Source: Prorocentrum cordatum
Lineage: Eukaryota > Sar > Dinophyceae > Prorocentrales > Prorocentraceae
Reading direction: 5' to 3'
Length of the DNA stretch: 64,000 nucleotides
Assembly (NCBI GenBank): GCA_963575745.1
Contig: CAUYUJ010003925.1
Coordinates: 137,501-201,500, forward strand
The position numbers were made by a program, and so were the translations under genes. The notes beneath the pieces are model-generated. The model saw only the letters and a program-made list of their open reading frames with translations, was not told the origin of the DNA and did no database searches. Below, one piece after another: positions 51,686-62,581 of this stretch. Each line of letters opens with the position of its first letter. Position 1 is the first letter of the stretch.

Positions 51686-52516
51686 TCACTGGTGGCCGCT
51701 TGAGCTGGCCGTCGTTTTCTCCTCCGACTTGGGATCGCCGAACTTATCCGCGAAGGTCTCGGTGCCATCCAGCATGGTCTTGGTGCTGTCCTTGAGCTTC
51801 TGGCGCTCCTTCAGCCTCTTCACTTCCTCTGGGTCCATGTTGTCCTCGGTCTTCAGCTCACTCATGGTGACTTTCATTACTTTGTGGAGGTTATCCGCGT
51901 CGTTCCTCGCGATTGCCAGCGCTAGCTCGCACCAACTCTGCATTGTAAAGGCCTTCTTCCCATGTCTCTCCCATTAGTCCATCGGGTACCTCGCGATGAG
52001 GTCGCAGCCTTCCATCTTGTGCGTCATCTGGAAAGACACTGGGAGCACATCGAATAGCTCCTCTGGACTCATCTTCTTGGCCGCGTCGACAAACTCGTAG
52101 TGGCATTACTTGATGGCGTCGTCGAGTTGCTGAGGCAGCCTTTCCGCAATGGGCGCTTGCCATCCGTCTCCCGCTTTGAGCTCCACCTCCATCGATGGCC
52201 CGCTCTTGAACGGGAAGAACTTGCTCTCGCACCCGATCTTTGGCCATTTCTCGTAGTCTGGTCCAAACGCGCCCCTCAGTTTGTCCACCCATTCCGCCAG
52301 AAGCACGTCCTTTGAGTGATTATCCCGCGTCTTCACTAGCTGCACCCGGTCCACCTTGCACCAGAATTGCCAGTTGTCGCTCCTCGAGTTGGGACTGGGC
52401 CTCTCCACCACAACGTGTTCGGGAAGGACGAGGAGGAGGAGGAGGTAGGAAGAGGAGGAGGAGGCTCTGGAGTCTCTGGCTGATCGCGTAGCGATGCGAT
52501 GAAAATCCTCCTGCAC
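51686..52516 (-). pseudogene. Unidentified protein remnant with two in-frame TAA codons
   Basis: One minus frame reads for about 277 codons with natural composition. It runs WQFWCKVDRVQLVKTRDNHS, then KWPKIGCESKFFPFKSGPSM, to DDAIK, TAA, CHYEFVDAAKKMSPEELFDV, then YPMD, TAA, WERHGKKAFTMQSWCELALA, and a Lys/Glu-rich end (MDPEEVKRLKERQKLKD) before the terminal stop. Both stops are TAA where a Tyr codon would need one base change. The N-terminal part overlaps a GAG tract. No family is recognised; it could be a host-gene exon or a retroelement Gag. Coding nature is likely; function unknown. Confidence 0.6.
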
Positions 52517-53068
52517 CTACTGTAGGTGCTGCTTGCTCCTCTGGGCTTGCTCAGCTCTGCTGAGAACTGTGGGCCAGAGACCCGAATCAATGCGTCGTAA
52601 GTGCTCGCGCCCTGTGACCGAGGGTGGTTGACAGACTGCAGCCAGCTTCCCGACCTGCTGAGAGACGAAGGTCCCGCGCGAGGAGCAGAACCAAATCCCC
52701 AGCCCAGCGTGGAACCTCGGATGATGGGTTAAACGAATCCCCCCCCGCTGCGTGTACCTGCTTACCCAGGGGGGGTCTCATATAAGTGCCATCTACATTT
52801 TCGAGGTTGCGTCACTCTGTGTTATACCATTCAACACGGGTGCTAGCCGAAGCGAAAATTTTAGAGTTAGTGCAATTCCGACCAGTGTCGTCGAGCTGAT
52901 AGGGGAGTCCCAAAAGCGGCACACAGGGCGGGGGCAGGAGGTCGGACAGGTTGGGCTCTGGCTTTCCTAGGCTGCCGGCTTCCTACAGGGAAAGTTTGAT
53001 GCTGGGCCCGCTCGAACTCTACAGCCTCAAGGTTGGACCTCAGGAGTCTCATGCGAACGAGGTAGGCG
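52517..53068. other. No gene recognised
   Basis: Between the remnant and the LINE-like element; no poly-A or domain found. It may contain the LINE 3' untranslated region. Confidence 0.4.
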
Positions 53069-54238
53069 TCATTCTCGATTATCTGAATCCTCTGTCTGGT
53101 GTGTTTTTTCCACTCGGTGCTCCTCGGCCGCCACATGGGCGAACTCGTCTGCGACGGCGTTGCCATAGGCGAAGGAAGCGTTGGCATGGCCTCGAGCGAT
53201 GTCCTCGCCCGTCGCGTGAGAGTCGACGAAGGGCATCACGAAATCTCCTGATCGTCGGGCCTGCTCGACTCTAACCTGGTGCCAGAGGTCAGCGTCAGGT
53301 CCAGCAGGCGAGTGAGGGTGTCCGTTGTAGAAGTTTAGGTACACGCCATCGCAGTCTGCGATGTACACGACTTCGAGGTCCGTGACCTGCAGAGCGAGAA
53401 GGAAAGCTAACAGCTCGCCGCGGACCACCGTCTGCCTGTCGCCAGGCAGGGGCCCCCCACACATCGCTGTCTGCAGTTGCATGTCATTGATGCTGAGACT
53501 GCTGAAGGCTGCTATGCCGATGCCCACTCGGCGCAGCACTGGTGAAGCCGTGTCGCCCCCCCCGCTGGCGTCACCGAAAATATACATAGTCGAGCTGGTG
53601 CGCTTGGTCTCGGGGCACTGCGGGGAGAAGGCCTCGACGCCGTGCGTGGTCCAGGCGCGCGCTGCAGCCGGTGGTGGTACCTGCGTCCATGCCTGGGGTA
53701 TGAGGCCGCGCGTCCAGTAGCACTCGTACATGTCCTGCTGTGCGGTCGCCTCGCCTATCATGCGCTCCGTGGCTTCGTGCACGGGGCAGTTCAGGTGGGC
53801 GGCGCACTCTCAAGTGCGATGAAATGGTGTTTCCTTCTTCAGCTGGCAACGTGGGCACATGCCGTCGGTGATGGTATCGGTCTGTTTCAACACTCGCGCC
53901 TTCGACCATGTGGCCCCCGCTGCGATGGTGAGTATCAGGGTAGATAGCCGTCGACCCTGTTTCATTTTCGCCAGGTACAGCAGCAACTTGCGGTATGACC
54001 TGTTGTCTATGCCATTCCCCATGCCTGATCCTCTGTAGTGCTGACTCGCCCGTGCCCAATATTTACCTTGTATACTGCGGTCAATGTCCTGCAACAGCGC
54101 GTCGGGGATGTCCGCGCGCGGGTTCCCCGTGAGCTGCAGGCGATCGAACTCCCAGGTGTCCTGTCCGCCATGCCCGATTATGGCCGGTGGGAGTGCCCAC
54201 TCGCGCGGCCGTTTCGGGTCCCAGCCCAGATTCAGGAG
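53069..54238 (-). pseudogene. LINE zinc-knuckle linker and RNase H
   Basis: After the TAG the same frame gives a linker with CPRCQLKKETPFHRT, TGA, ECAAH; the TGA at 53810 replaces the Trp expected in this CxxC...H motif. RNase H follows: MYIFGDASGGGD (first Asp), VVRGELLAFLLALQ (Glu), VVYIADCDGVYLN (second Asp) and GNAVADEFAHVAA (last catalytic region). Active-site acids are present, so decay is recent or limited to the two stops and one frame change. Confidence 0.7.
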
Positions 54239-55219
54239 CTACATAGTAATGGCAGGCTGCGGCCCCTTGATGCGGCGTACGCGTCGTGCGATGGGTAGTG
54301 ACTGAAAATGCTTGAGGACAGTGTCCCATGTGTGATGCATGGCCTTCTCCATCGGCCCCGCCTGGATCCACGTCGCGAGCCGCTGCTGGATAGCTTCCCG
54401 CGGGAGCCTGCTGGCGGGGTCGGAGGCGGCAGCCTTGAGGTCGAGCAAAGTAGTCAGACATCTCCCTTGTAGCCTTGGCCCCAGCGAATCTCCGAGGCGT
54501 CGGCGGAAGAGGACTAACTGCGTGCCGAACACTCCGTCGAGTTGATGTCCGTAGCTGCCTGCGGTCTGTGCCCCTTGGAGGGCTAGCCTGCCCGTGGCAT
54601 GATACCGTCGAGAGGCACGGGTGAGGCGCGCGATCTTCTTGTGCTGCACCCCTTGCTTGATGTGCCTCTGCGTCCTTGTGCCTCGGGCTGGTCGTACTCC
54701 TGCGCCGAGATCTGTACCGAGGTACGCTGTCTGGGCCTGAGGTACTACCTTGAAACCGTGCCGAGCCAGACCGCGCGCGATGTACCTCGAGTCGTCCATG
54801 CTGGAGCACAGAACAATGCTCTTATTGGCAATGCTGGGCCCCCGTTCGCGAAGTGCGCGGCAGGTGTCCAGTGGGCATTTGAGGAGGTCACGTCGGATGG
54901 ACTGGTGCGATCCCTGCATGCGCCGTGGCAAATCATCCACCCATATGCGGTGAGAGCACCTCGCGTGAGCTTGCGCGACTCGTCGCATCGCCTTATCTGT
55001 GATGCACTTGGCGAAGCGAGTCCCTGATCTGAGTCCTTGAACTACCGAGCGCGTCGGCTGAAAGGGCACCGTGTAGCTGCCGCTCTGGGCGAGGGCCCTG
55101 GGGGCAATGCGCTGGATGAGCTCTAGGCCGAAGACCTCCGCGGGGAAGTCCAGCTCGAGGGCCTCGGCCGCCAGGTCGCACCCACTGATTGAATCGTAAA
55201 GCTGTGAAATGTCTAGGAG
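54239..55219 (-). pseudogene. LINE RT, palm and thumb
   Basis: The frame read from 55219 gives FPAEVFGLELIQRIAPRALA, then VPFQPTRSVVQGLRSGTRFA (motif B, QG-RSGT) and SHRIWVDDLPRRMQG, where WVDD is the catalytic box. The thumb continues with YIARGLARHGFKVVPQAQTA. A TAG at 54239 interrupts the frame, which continues LLNLGWDPKRPREWALPPAI. Confidence 0.7.
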
Positions 55220-56228
55220 GCCGTGCCCCTGCGGTGGCTCGCACGTGGGCGGCGAGCTCTTCCTGCAGGGCCCGCTCGTGGGCCTCCCTCAGGGCGGAGT
55301 TGCCCCGTGTCGCTGCATCCCACGGGGCGTAGCAGTCGCGGTTCCGCGTTCGTGTTGCGTCCTCGCGGCACATGGGCCGCAGGCGTGCGATCTCGGGAAG
55401 AAGCCAGATGATGCGATCGCCACTGTCCTTCTTAGCGCGCATGGCCCCGATCGTCATCAGGAGCTGGTGCGGCCACATCTGCATCCACTCCGTGATGTTA
55501 ACCGGGCGGGCGAGTTCCTCGAGCGCCTCTTGTGGCAGGCGCAGGAGGTCCAGCGGGCGAATGCGGTCCGCGCCCAGGCCCGCGCGTGCTCGCTGCCGTC
55601 GGAGGGCGCGTCGCACATCGTCTCCAGAAAGTGGCAGGAGACCATGATCTTGAGTATTGTCCAGGATCTGTTGAAATAAATCGGGGTGCCCACCAAGTGC
55701 TTGCCTTGCTGGGGCCCATAACTGGTGCCAGCTGGTGAGCTTGCGGTCCAGCAGGTCCGTGGTATTTACGAGGGTGCGGTTGCCAATCTGGGTCGACTCC
55801 GCTGGCTCGGGCTGCGGCTTGAGGGAGCGGTGAAACGTGCTCAAGGCTGGGGCCGTGATAGCCCATTCCCGAAATTCAAAGAGAGACTTCCCAACTGCTC
55901 GTCGCTGCACGCGTCGGGCGAGAAAGCCAGCCGCTCCTGCGTAGTCGACCAGTTCCTCGACAGGGGTGGTGCGAACTCGACCGAGCAGCTCCAACCACTT
56001 CGGCCAATGTCTGTCGCCCTTCGGCTTGATGATAGCGGCGGCGCCAGCGGGCGCCCCCTGCTGTAGACGGTCCACGGCCTCGTGCAGCTGCCGGAGCTGC
56101 CGTTGACCGTTGCCACGAGTTCGGCGGCGGTAGATGTGCTGTAGCGTGGTGTGCAACCGTGTCCACCACGAGCTGTTCGAGTCACGAAGGGCGGTGGTTC
56201 GCTTGGTCTGGGCCTCCCGCACCGTCAC
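55220..56228 (-). pseudogene. LINE RT, N-terminal part
   Basis: Starts VREAQTKRTTALRDSNSSWW and reaches LPLSGDDVRRALRRQRARAG (pre-RT helices), then DRIIWLLPEIARLRPMCRED (RT motif 1-2 region, like the IxLLP..RL pattern of LINE fingers). The sense frame shifts near 55220, where QGHGLLDISQLYDSIS (motif A region; one Asp is in DISQLYD) is found one base off. After that point the original frame becomes Arg/Pro-rich and meaningless. Confidence 0.65.
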
Positions 56229-56539
56229 ACCATGAAACTCGGGGGAGGAGGAGGCGGATCAGTGCAAGCCCAAGACTCATCAACGGTGTTGGAAGAAACC
56301 CTCCCTCCGAGCTCAATCTGCACACCACAGGCCCCTACAAGGCCCCGTTGGGAGACAACCGTTTGAGGATCCTGAAGCGTGCCAAGACACCCTTCTCGGG
56401 ACTCCAGCGCCACGAATCAACTTGATTGTGGCGTCTTGACGATCCCTGGTCGAGCCAGAACACCATTCCTGGGACGTCAACATTGCGATGTATCGTAACT
56501 TTTGCGCCCTGACAAGCTTGAATCGCTCGAAGGCGCGAT

Positions 56540-57500
56540 TTCTGTTACGTGAACCTTGGGAATCCTTGAGGCCCCCACAGATGTTTCAGACGAGCGCGCG
56601 CAGCGTTAAGGCGAGAGCCAGATTTTGAAAAGGAGCCGCCTTCAATCCGTGAAGCTCTTGCCCATGGCCAAGACGATTGTGCGCGGCGCTAAGGCGAGAG
56701 CCACACTTTGAAAACCTCCCGCCCTGTGAAGATTCTGCAATGTGTTAACACGAATGTGCGCGGCGCTACGGCGGGAACCACACTTCGAAAACAACCCACC
56801 CTCCATCCGTGAAGCCCTTGCACGTGTTTAAGACGAATGTGCGCGACGCCAAGGCGAGAGCTACACTCTGAAAATGGCCCGCCCTCGTTTGGTGAAAAGT
56901 CTGCCATGTTGTATGACGAGTGTGCACGGGGCTACGGCGAGAGCCACACTTTGAAAACGGCCCACTTTCTATCCGTGAAACCCTTGCACATGTTTAACAC
57001 GAATGCGCGCGGCGCGAAGGCGAGAGCCACAGTTTGAAAACCACCAGCCCTCAGACCGCGAGGTCCCCTCGAGTGCTTAAGATGAACGCGCGCGGCGTTA
57101 ATATGCGAGAGCTACACTTTGAAAGCGGCCCGCCCCAAATCCGTGACGCGCCTGCAGCGGTTTAGGACGAATGCGCGCGGCGCTGCGGCGACAACCACAT
57201 TTTGAAAACGGGCCCGCCCTCAATCCGCGAAGATCCTGCACATGGTCAAGACGAACGGGCGCGGCGCTGCGGCCGGAGCCACACTGCGGAAACCATCCGC
57301 TCGCAGACCACGAAGCCCTTGCAGGATGCTAAAGACGTATGTGCGCGGCGCTGAGGCGAGAGCTACACTTTGGAAATGGCCCGCCCTCCGCCGATGATAC
57401 GTCTGTTATGTGTTTAAACCGGATGTGCGCGGCGCTACGGCGAGAACCGCATTGTGGAACCGACCTGCCGTCCATCTGTGAAGCTGCTGCCAACTACTAA
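56540..57500 (+). repeat. Satellite array, about 84-bp unit, 11 copies
   Basis: Unit core: GTGCGCGGCGCTA-GGCGAGAGCCACA, CTTTGAAAAC, GGCCCGCCCTC, ATCCGTGAAG, CCTTGCA, TGTTTAAGACGA. The GCGCGGCGCT word or variants fall at about 56594, 56681, 56758, 56841, 56924, 57006, 57088, 57174, 57259, 57342 and 57426, spacings 77-87. Copies are diverged (about 15-30% by eye). No long frame is conserved. Confidence 0.88.
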
Positions 57501-57607
57501 TGAGCTCAAGGGCCATGAGTGGTAAGGACGTCTCAGGCGAAACGCCCGACCCGCCCTTCCGATTGCCCTCCTGGCGCGATAGGGGGGAGTTATTCACAAG
57601 GGAAAGG

Positions 57608-57680
57608 AATGGAGGAGGAGGAGGATGAGGAGGAGGAGCAGGAAGGAAACGGAGGAGGAGGAGGAGGGAGGAAGCGGAGG
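57608..57680. repeat. GGA microsatellite
   Basis: Interrupted (GGA)n tract. Confidence 0.8.
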
Positions 57681-57689
57681 AAAGGTCGG

Positions 57690-58130
57690 TTAGCGTCAAG
57701 GTGTTCCAACCTATCTGAGCTTTGGCAGCCAGAAAGAATTTCGAGCACCAAGAAGGTACCGAAATTAGATGGTTTTCACGTGTCGGGCCCTCGGAGACGA
57801 TGCTCGTTCGACACTATTTCGGTACTTGTCTGGGTGCTCGAAATTATTTCTGGGATGTGGCCCTTACGTACAGTTGGAGCAACACAAGGGTAGCGGAGGG
57901 AGCTCAGAGTCAAGATGCAGCGAGTCCTCACGTGGGGGACCAGTCCTGCAAAAGGAGACACGGCGGCGCGAGATGATGACGCAGACGAACGATCAAGACC
58001 AGCCGCAGCAGTGGCCGCGGCAGCGACGAATGGACAACAGCAGCGGCGGCAAAAGGGCAAACCTCGGGAGGCGCCTTCGCAGCGCCTAACTGAGAGGGGC
58101 TTTATCCTGCAGGGCTGTTTGCCGCTCAGC
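57690..58130. other. No gene recognised
   Basis: Unassigned; an open plus frame (about 57769-58089) has no domain. Confidence 0.35.
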
Positions 58131-58134
58131 CTGA

Positions 58135-58410
58135 TATTCGAGGCGTCGTGCACGGCCAGCCTCAGGATCATAAGAAACGGTAGACACGGACATTGAGGCC
58201 CATGGGTCTGCACCTGCATCCAAGGGGTTGTTGGCGGTGCGGCGGCTGCCTTTCTCCTCGCGGAGACCTCTGTATTCGAGGCGTCGTGCACGGCTAGCCT
58301 CAGGACCATAAGAAAAGGCAGACATGGAAATCGAGACCCATGGATGCGCACCTGCATCCCATGGGTCGCTGTCTTTCTCCCCGCCGAGACCTCTGCGCAC
58401 ATCCTCCTCG
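58135..58410. repeat. Two-copy tandem repeat, 138-bp unit
   Basis: TATTCGAGGCGTCGTGCACG begins at 58135 and 58273. Both units continue with GCCTCAGGA-CATAAGAAA, GGCCCATGGG/GACCCATGGA, CACCTGCATCC and CTTTCTCC-CG-GAGACCTCTG. Confidence 0.85.
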
Positions 58411-58559
58411 GCGAACGCAAGTCCTCTTCGGCTGAAGTCTGCTCTGGCAGACGTCAGCTTCGGACTTGTGCCTCCTCCTCCTTCCCGCCCTCTGCACCTA
58501 CCTCCTCAGGAACAGTAGGATGGACAGCCTCTTGAGCATGAGGACCGTGCGGACAATAT

Positions 58560-58587
58560 GGAGGTCGCTCATTGTGAGCGACCTCCC
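58560..58587. repeat. Perfect 12-bp-arm hairpin
   Basis: GGAGGTCGCTCA, loop TTG, TGAGCGACCTCC. No terminator role is implied in a eukaryotic context; it may be a foldback footprint. Confidence 0.75.
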
Positions 58588-58789
58588 TGAAACAAACATG
58601 AGTCCGACGATGTCCGTCAGACAACGCGGCGGACAACTGGCACGGCCCGGGCGCAAAAGGAAGAGGGACCCAACCGACAGAAGGAGGCGCAGGAGGATGC
58701 GGAAGAGAAGCATCAGCGCCTCGATCAACTCGTCCTTGAGGTGACCCACCGCTGTCCGAAGCCAGTGTACTTCATACACCTTCGCTCAG

Positions 58790-58894
58790 GTCGGGCAGTT
58801 CCTCCTACAGGCGGATCTTGGAAGAAGAGTAAGAACTAGTCCAAGCATCTGGAAACATAGCCAGCTCCCTGTAGAGGGACCTGCCCGATTTAAA
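58790..58894. mobile_element. GTCGGGC-family inverted-repeat element, copy 3 (short)
   Basis: Left end GTCGGGCAGTTCCTCCTACA; right end in reverse complement ATCGGGCAGGTCCCTCTACA. About 100 bp, shorter inside than copies 1 and 2. Confidence 0.65.
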
Positions 58895-59325
58895 CCTTCG
58901 CAGCACCTGCGCTGCGGCCCGTGCAGTGGTTGCCACTTCGCCCGGCCTTGCGTCGCGAACCGGTCCGCGCTGGCGCGCCGTGCTGCGAGGGCGTTGCTTG
59001 CGCCTCCGCTGGGCGGCTCCCGGGGGCTGGCCGCTGGAGCAGTTCGCCATGCAGCGGGTGCCGGGTGTGCGTGGGGGGTGGGAGTGGCGTCTGAGTGATG
59101 CTCCTCCTCCTCCGGCCCTCTGCGCGGCCGCCCTGGTCCTTGTCCTTCCTCGTGCACGCCAGCCAATTCGCCATCCGGTTGCCCCGATTAGCCTCACGCT
59201 GGAGCGGACTGCCTCTGCCTCGCCGCGGGAGGAGAATGTGTGTGGGGGGGCATCCAGAGAGAATGCGTCCCCCCGAGTCGGGGAAGAGCTGGCGGCCGAG
59301 CGTTGGCCCATGGAGGCATCTTGAG
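58895..59325. other. No gene recognised
   Basis: GC-rich, open on both strands, without motif. Confidence 0.35.
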
Positions 59326-59329
59326 AAGG

Positions 59330-59533
59330 GAGAAGGAGGAGGTGGTGGAGTCGGAGGATGAGGAGGAGGAGGAGGAGGAGGGTGAGCAGAAGGAAGAGGG
59401 AATTGGCAGAACACGTTCCCACTCAACTTCGGCTGGACCGCAGGTGGGAGCAGGAGTGGAGAAGAAAGAGGGCGGGGACGAGGAGGAGGAGGAGGCCCAG
59501 GAGGATAAGGAGGCGGGATGATGAGGATGGTGT

Positions 59534-59585
<52 letters not shown>

Positions 59586-59907
59586 GATGGTGGTGCGAAT
59601 GATGATGGTCATGATCATGCTGGTCATGATGACCATGATGCTGGTGTTGGTGATGCTGGTGGTGATGATGATGATGATGATGATGATGCTGATGCTGATG
59701 CTGATGCTGATGCTGATGCTGATGCTGATGCTGGTGGTGGTTAGCATGCGTTGGTGAGGATGATGCTGATGATGACGACGACGATGCTGATGGTGATGAT
59801 GATGCTGATGATGGTGGTGGTGGTGAGATGAAGATAAGGATGATGATAATGATGATGAGGATGATGATGATGATGATGAGGATGATCATGATGATGATGA
59901 TGATGAC

Positions 59908-59985
<78 letters not shown>

Positions 59986-60025
59986 CATGAGGAGGAGGAG
60001 GAGGAGGAGGAGGAGGAGGAGAAAG
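59330..60025. repeat. Compound microsatellite block (GAG, GAT, GCTGAT, GAG)
   Basis: GAG tract at 59340-59400 and 59480-59515; (GAT)n at 59530-59590; (GATGCT)n at 59680-59735; imperfect GAT to 59990, then (GAG)n to 60022. All long Asp, Met, Ile or His frames here are repeat translations. Confidence 0.9.
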
Positions 60026-60099
60026 AGGTTGCGGATGGGTGACGAAGAAGACGACGACGACAGGAGTCAACCATAAAAGGCCTTTGCGGATCGTTCGCC

Positions 60100-60330
60100 C
60101 TGTCAGCCTCTTGGAGCCATCTTGTAAGTCTCTCATTCGGGCCCTCTTGGCGGTCCTCCTTGGGTCATCTTGGAGGACATGCCCAACACCAGGGAGTCCT
60201 TAATGAGCCAGCCGAAAAGTCGTGAGTTTTCTTGGGACGGTCTTCGGGCGCTCTTGGGCGTCCTGAGGCCGTCCTGCGGACCACCTTGGGGCTTTATTGC
60301 AACACTGGGACCATACCTATTGTGGCTACA
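60100..60330. repeat. Degenerate CTTGG/GGCCATCTTGGAGG repeat
   Basis: Loosely repeated words of the type GGGCCCTCTTGG, CCTTGGGTCATCTTGGAGG and TCTTGGGCGTCC. The same style resumes at 60710-60960. Looks like one diverged minisatellite interrupted by unique DNA and a GGA tract. Confidence 0.5.
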
Positions 60331-60614
60331 GATGCCCATCGGAAGCGAACAGGCGAAAAGCTCCAACAACATAGAAAAGCAACATGCCATTCAATGACGG
60401 TGGCCTCTCGGAGGCGTCCTTGGCAGGATGCGATGCGACGCCACTTGCAGCCGTATCGGGGTGTTTGGGAGGCATGATGGAGGCTATCTTGACCAAGACT
60501 CTTCACGCTTCGTGTCCCCACCAGTCCAGTCAGAAACGTTGCCCATGAGAGCTGGCGGGAACCGGGAGGAAGAGACACACATAGCGAAACGAAGCGGGCA
60601 GCCATGGTGAATTG

Positions 60615-60690
60615 AGGATGCGGAGAAGGAGGGGGAGGAGGAGGAGGAGGAGGAGGAGAAGGAGGAGGAGGAGGAGGAGGAGGAGATAGA
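60615..60690. repeat. GGA microsatellite
   Basis: (GGA)n with one GAA interruption. Confidence 0.85.
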
Positions 60691-60709
60691 TGGACGACGA
60701 CCTGTTTCT

Positions 60710-60960
60710 TGGGGTCCTCTTGGGGCAATCTTGAGGCCCTCGTAGGGCCCTCTCTGGGCCCTCTTGAAGCCCTCGTGGGCCTCCGTGACCCTGGAGGGCC
60801 TCTGTGGGCCATCTTGGAGGCCATCGATCAAGGGAGGGGGTTCCCTGATGTGTGCCCCCCTTCCTGGGCCCTCAGAATCGCCTCTTGGGGCCCGCTTGGG
60901 GCGATCCTGGGAGCTCTCGGGGCCATTTTAGGAGCCTCCTGGGCCCCTCGTCTTTGAAAC
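60710..60960. repeat. Degenerate GGGCCCTCTTGG minisatellite
   Basis: Successive 12-24 bp words: GGGGTCCTCTTGGGGCAATC, TTGAGGCCCTCGTAGGGCCC, GGGCCCTCTTGAAGCCCTCG, GGGCCATCTTGGAGGCCATC and so on. Register drifts, so copy number is uncertain. Confidence 0.6.
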
Positions 60961-61160
60961 TCTTTGGGGTTCTCACGGTGTTCGCCACGGTGTTCTCTGT
61001 GCTCGCACCGTGCCAATACCTGCGCGACGGGTCCCGCTTGTGGCTGGCGTCGGAGCACACAAACGGCCTCCGTCCTGCCAGGATGGCTCGGAGACCCCCC
61101 CCCCCGAGGCTTCGGAAACGGGCCCAAGATGCCCCGGGGAGGCCTTCCCTGTCCTTCGCT
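60961..61160. other. No gene recognised
   Basis: GTTCTCACGGTGTTCGCCACGGTGTTCTC short tandem near 60970; otherwise unassigned. Confidence 0.35.
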
Positions 61161-61200
61161 CATCTCTCTCTCTCTCTCTCTCCCTCTCTCTCTCTCTCTG
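61160..61200. repeat. CT microsatellite
   Basis: (CT)n with one CCCT interruption. Confidence 0.9.
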
Positions 61201-61517
61201 CACCTCTACCTTTTGGCTACTGCCTCGAACTCGTGGTCGGGCACGTGCGCTCCTCCTCGAGCGTTTCTTCTTTACGATTCGCTCCGCATTCGTGCGCGAG
61301 GCGGTGGAACAGTCCATGGCATTGCATGGACACTTTGTGGTCCGCGGACGCAAGAAGACACGTCAGTAGAGCGACAGGAGAGACATTCGGGAAGTAAATT
61401 GGGCACGACACAGGGACGAACAGAGGAGGGAAGCGCGGGGGAAGCGGAGCCGCGCTCAGAACGTGCAATCCTTGCACGCGAATGCAGGAGATGCACAGTA
61501 GCGTTGCACTCGCACAG

Positions 61518-61635
61518 CAAAGAGAGAGAGAGAGATTTCTCTCTCTCTCTCTCACTCTCTCTCTCTCTCAGAGAGAGAGAGAGAGAGCGAGAGAGAGAAA
61601 GAAAGAAAGAAAGAAAGAAAGAAAAAAAAAGAGAG
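61518..61635. repeat. Self-complementary GA/CT array
   Basis: (AG)n then (CT)n then (AG)n then (GAAA)n and a short A run. The adjacent AG and CT blocks can fold on each other. Confidence 0.85.
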
Positions 61636-61639
61636 GAAA

Positions 61640-62020
61640 AACCATAGACCCAATGAGAGGCCCCAGGCAGCAGCATGCGTGTTAAGGAATGTTGCTCCAA
61701 AGGCGGTCCCAGCCTCCTGGAGGCGCGGGTCTCTGCGCCTTGCGCCCCCCAGCTGGCTCGTGGAGGTCCCATCGTTGTTCCCGTTTTCGCGGGGAAGTCC
61801 CGAAGTTGGTGCGCAGTCCTAGGAATCCAAGCGAGATCCACCTGGCTTCCCCGGAAGCCCAATCACTGCGCTCATTTTACGTGTGATGCGAATGGCACGC
61901 GTGCGAGCTCTCACTGTATTGATGTTGTGTGCATCGACACTCCCACATTGGAACCGACAAAAACGAACAACAAAACCAACAAGACAACATAGTTAGACAC
62001 ATGCACAACGAAACCACATG
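61640..62020. other. No gene recognised
   Basis: Unassigned, with an AACAACAAAACCAACAAGAC stretch near 61967. Confidence 0.35.
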
Positions 62021-62079
62021 GATAAGAGGAGGAGGGGGAAGAGGAGCAGAGGGAGGAAGAGGAGGAGGAGGAGGCGTCA

Positions 62080-62340
62080 ATATTACCGCCGTTATAGGAG
62101 GAGGAGGAGGAGGAGGAGGAGGAGGAGGAGGAGGAGGAGGAGGAGGAGGAGGAGGAGGAGGAGGAGGAGGAGGAGGGAGGAGGAGAGGAGGAGGAGGAGG
62201 AGGAGGAGGAGGAGGAGGAGGAGGAGGAGGAGGAGGAGAGGAGGAGGAGGAGGAGGAGGAGGAGGAGGAGGAGGAGGGAGGAGGAGGAGGAGGAGGAGGA
62301 GGAGGAGGGAGGGAGGAGGAGGGAGGGAGGAGGAGGAGGC
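62080..62340. repeat. GGA purine tract, about 250 bp
   Basis: Mostly perfect (GGA)n with occasional GGAGA shifts. It causes frame jumps and spurious Gly, Glu and Arg or Ser and Pro frames. Confidence 0.92.
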
Positions 62341-62581
62341 AGAGGCTCACTCTCGCACGCAGGAGGTGGGGCGCAGTCACCGCCGGGGCGAGACAGGTCA
62401 TGGGTGTGGGGGGGAGCCTGCGCCCCCGATGCGGCGAGGCGACGCAGCACCCGCACCAGCCGCTCTCCGCGGTGCTCGGCGGCGGGGGGGCCCAGGAGGA
62501 CCCGGGGCCGGGGCGGCCAAGCTGGGCGGGGGGAGGGGCCCTGATCTGGCGGCGCGCACAAGGGGGAAGCACCCCTGCTTC

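Larger units (their letters stand above)
53069..56228 (-). mobile_element. 5'-truncated LINE-like retrotransposon
   Basis: Minus-strand RT then RNase H in one decayed reading path. It comprises a frame from 56228 to about 55220, a frame change, then one frame from 55069 to 53069 broken only by TAG at 54239 and TGA at 53810. No endonuclease domain lies upstream of 56228, consistent with the 5' truncation common in LINE insertions. RNase H after RT suggests an I/R1/Tad-like or dinoflagellate-specific clade. No target duplication was identified. Confidence 0.75.

Noticed and set aside
58560-58587. Intrinsic terminator
   Set aside because: Perfect stem, but there is no T-tract after it and the genome is eukaryotic.
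59520-60020. Poly-Asp, poly-Met, poly-Ile and poly-His frames
   Set aside because: (GAT)n and (GCTGAT)n microsatellites read in six frames.
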